A stretch of 64,000 bases of DNA from Megaleporinus macrocephalus (lineage: Eukaryota; Chordata; Actinopteri; Characiformes; Anostomidae). The DNA lies in the NCBI GenBank assembly GCA_021613375.1, contig CM038720.1, forward strand, positions 6,885,462 through 6,949,461, given 5' to 3'. Under the pieces are notes generated by a model that worked only from the letters and a program-made list of their open reading frames with translations, made no database searches and was not told the origin of the DNA. Position 1 is the stretch's first letter, and the number at the start of each line of letters is the position of its first letter. Of the stretch, positions 63,046 to 64,000 are shown piece after piece. The position numbers and the translations under genes are program-made.

Positions 63046-64000
63046 CCGAATGGAACATGATCGCGTTCAGAGGCCTCGATGCTGAATAAATAACAGTAGA
63101 GTGAATTTTTAGTGAATTCTCAAAGCGGCCTGAATTCTAAATCTTTCAACCGATGATTGATTTGAGGTTCATCCCATCGCTGCAGTGTTTGTGCTGGAAC
63201 TCTTTGTACTGCAAAGACAGAACACAACCTGATGTAACATTCAGTAACTGCATCAGTACTAACGTGAGCGCTGCTTTTAAGTTACAAGCCCACGCGGCAA
63301 AATAAAAAATAAAATGATATTTGAGGCGAACAGAATATGAAAACATGATTTCTTAGTTTTCTTAGTGAAAATAAGGAAACACATCCTCCACAGTGAACAA
63401 ACCTAAAGGTGCTATATTTCTCTTGCGTTGTATGTTTGTTCTCTCTGAGGTGCTTTCCTGATGTGTACATGGTCTTATGTAGTTTTATGTGATTTCTTGT
63501 TACTGTACGTTTAAGACAGTTTATGTAAATTAATCTGTTCTGATTGGCTGTGTCCCAATATCTATATTCACCCCCTGTCTGTGCTCTGAGTGTGCTGTTT
63601 GTGGTTAACTCGCCCATTTTGTCTTGATTGGTCAACCGGTAGATCCACCTTCATATCTCTCTTCTCAAGCTTGATTGTGTTACAAGATGACATCACCTTG
63701 TTTCATGATGTGTATGAGTTTTAGGGACCAAAAACATGATAATTTGTTGGAACATGGCACTTTGCAATTGACTCTTTATGCTTTAGTATTATAAAGACTC
63801 CTTTTTATTACTGTACATCAAAGACTGATTTATGTAAATGACCACTGTTCTGATTGGCTGTGTCTCATTTAAGAAAAGTCTGGACTTATACACTCCTTAT
63901 AACTTTAACATGACTACATCCTGAAAGTCTGGCAGAACTATTTTCTGTGACTGATATCTCATGTCATGCTTGCTGGCAGGCGGACAATAAGGACTGTGTT
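63046..64000. other. igsf5 intron 2 or beyond, dispersed repeats
   Basis: Two similar pieces 'ctgttctgattggctgtgtc' (near 63536 and 63846), each after a 'tttatgtaaat' stretch, suggest a degenerate duplication of about 310 bp. No exon recognised to the end of the window. Confidence 0.4.

Overview
The window is vertebrate nuclear DNA from a ray-finned fish, shown by spliced vertebrate genes, teleost Tc1/mariner and L2 elements, foldback MITEs and very abundant tandem repeats. The repeat families suggest an otophysan (characiform- or catfish-like) genome; that is inference from repeat style, not a measured identity.

Four protein-coding genes are supported exon by exon. (1) slc37a4, the ER glucose-6-phosphate translocase, + strand, 5' end cut off, stop at 6623; it includes a 66-nt in-frame exon that looks like the alternative exon of this gene. 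(2) rps25, ribosomal protein eS25, complete, + strand, 11600-14069, with a TOP-type pyrimidine tract and a spliced 3'UTR. (3) An HMGN nucleosome-binding protein, best fit hmgn1, complete, - strand, six coding exons, 31980-29650, under a CCAAT/GC-box promoter. (4) An igsf5-like Ig-superfamily gene, + strand, signal-peptide exon at 54756 and a V-type Ig exon at 60014-60328, running off the right edge. SLC37A4/RPS25 and HMGN1/IGSF5 are each known neighbours in human (11q23 and 21q22), so the window appears to join two ancestral blocks. A promoter-like segment with a ZNF143-type site at about 16.7 kb has no recognised gene.

Tandem arrays make up roughly a quarter of the window: a 34-bp array of CTCF-like motifs in an slc37a4 intron (0.35-1.55 kb); a 166-bp array leading to the rps25 promoter (10.4-11.2 kb); an 8.2-kb, 37-bp satellite with nested higher-order repeats (17.9-26.2 kb); a decayed short repeat (35.0-36.6 kb); a 31-bp array inside a Tc1 transposase relic (41.6-42.7 kb); two 42-bp arrays in opposite orientation that share a core containing AATAAA (44.0-45.9 and 46.7-48.9 kb); a large-unit array (51.2-54.7 kb); a 45-bp array grown from a transposon terminus (56.6-57.3 kb); and shorter ones near 59 and 63 kb.

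The pattern I consider most worth pursuing is that several of these arrays can be traced to a single-copy segment of a dispersed element that is also present unexpanded elsewhere in the window. It looks like repeated birth of minisatellites from transposon sequence. Most long open frames in the arrays exist only because the unit length is divisible by three or lacks stops; they are not genes.
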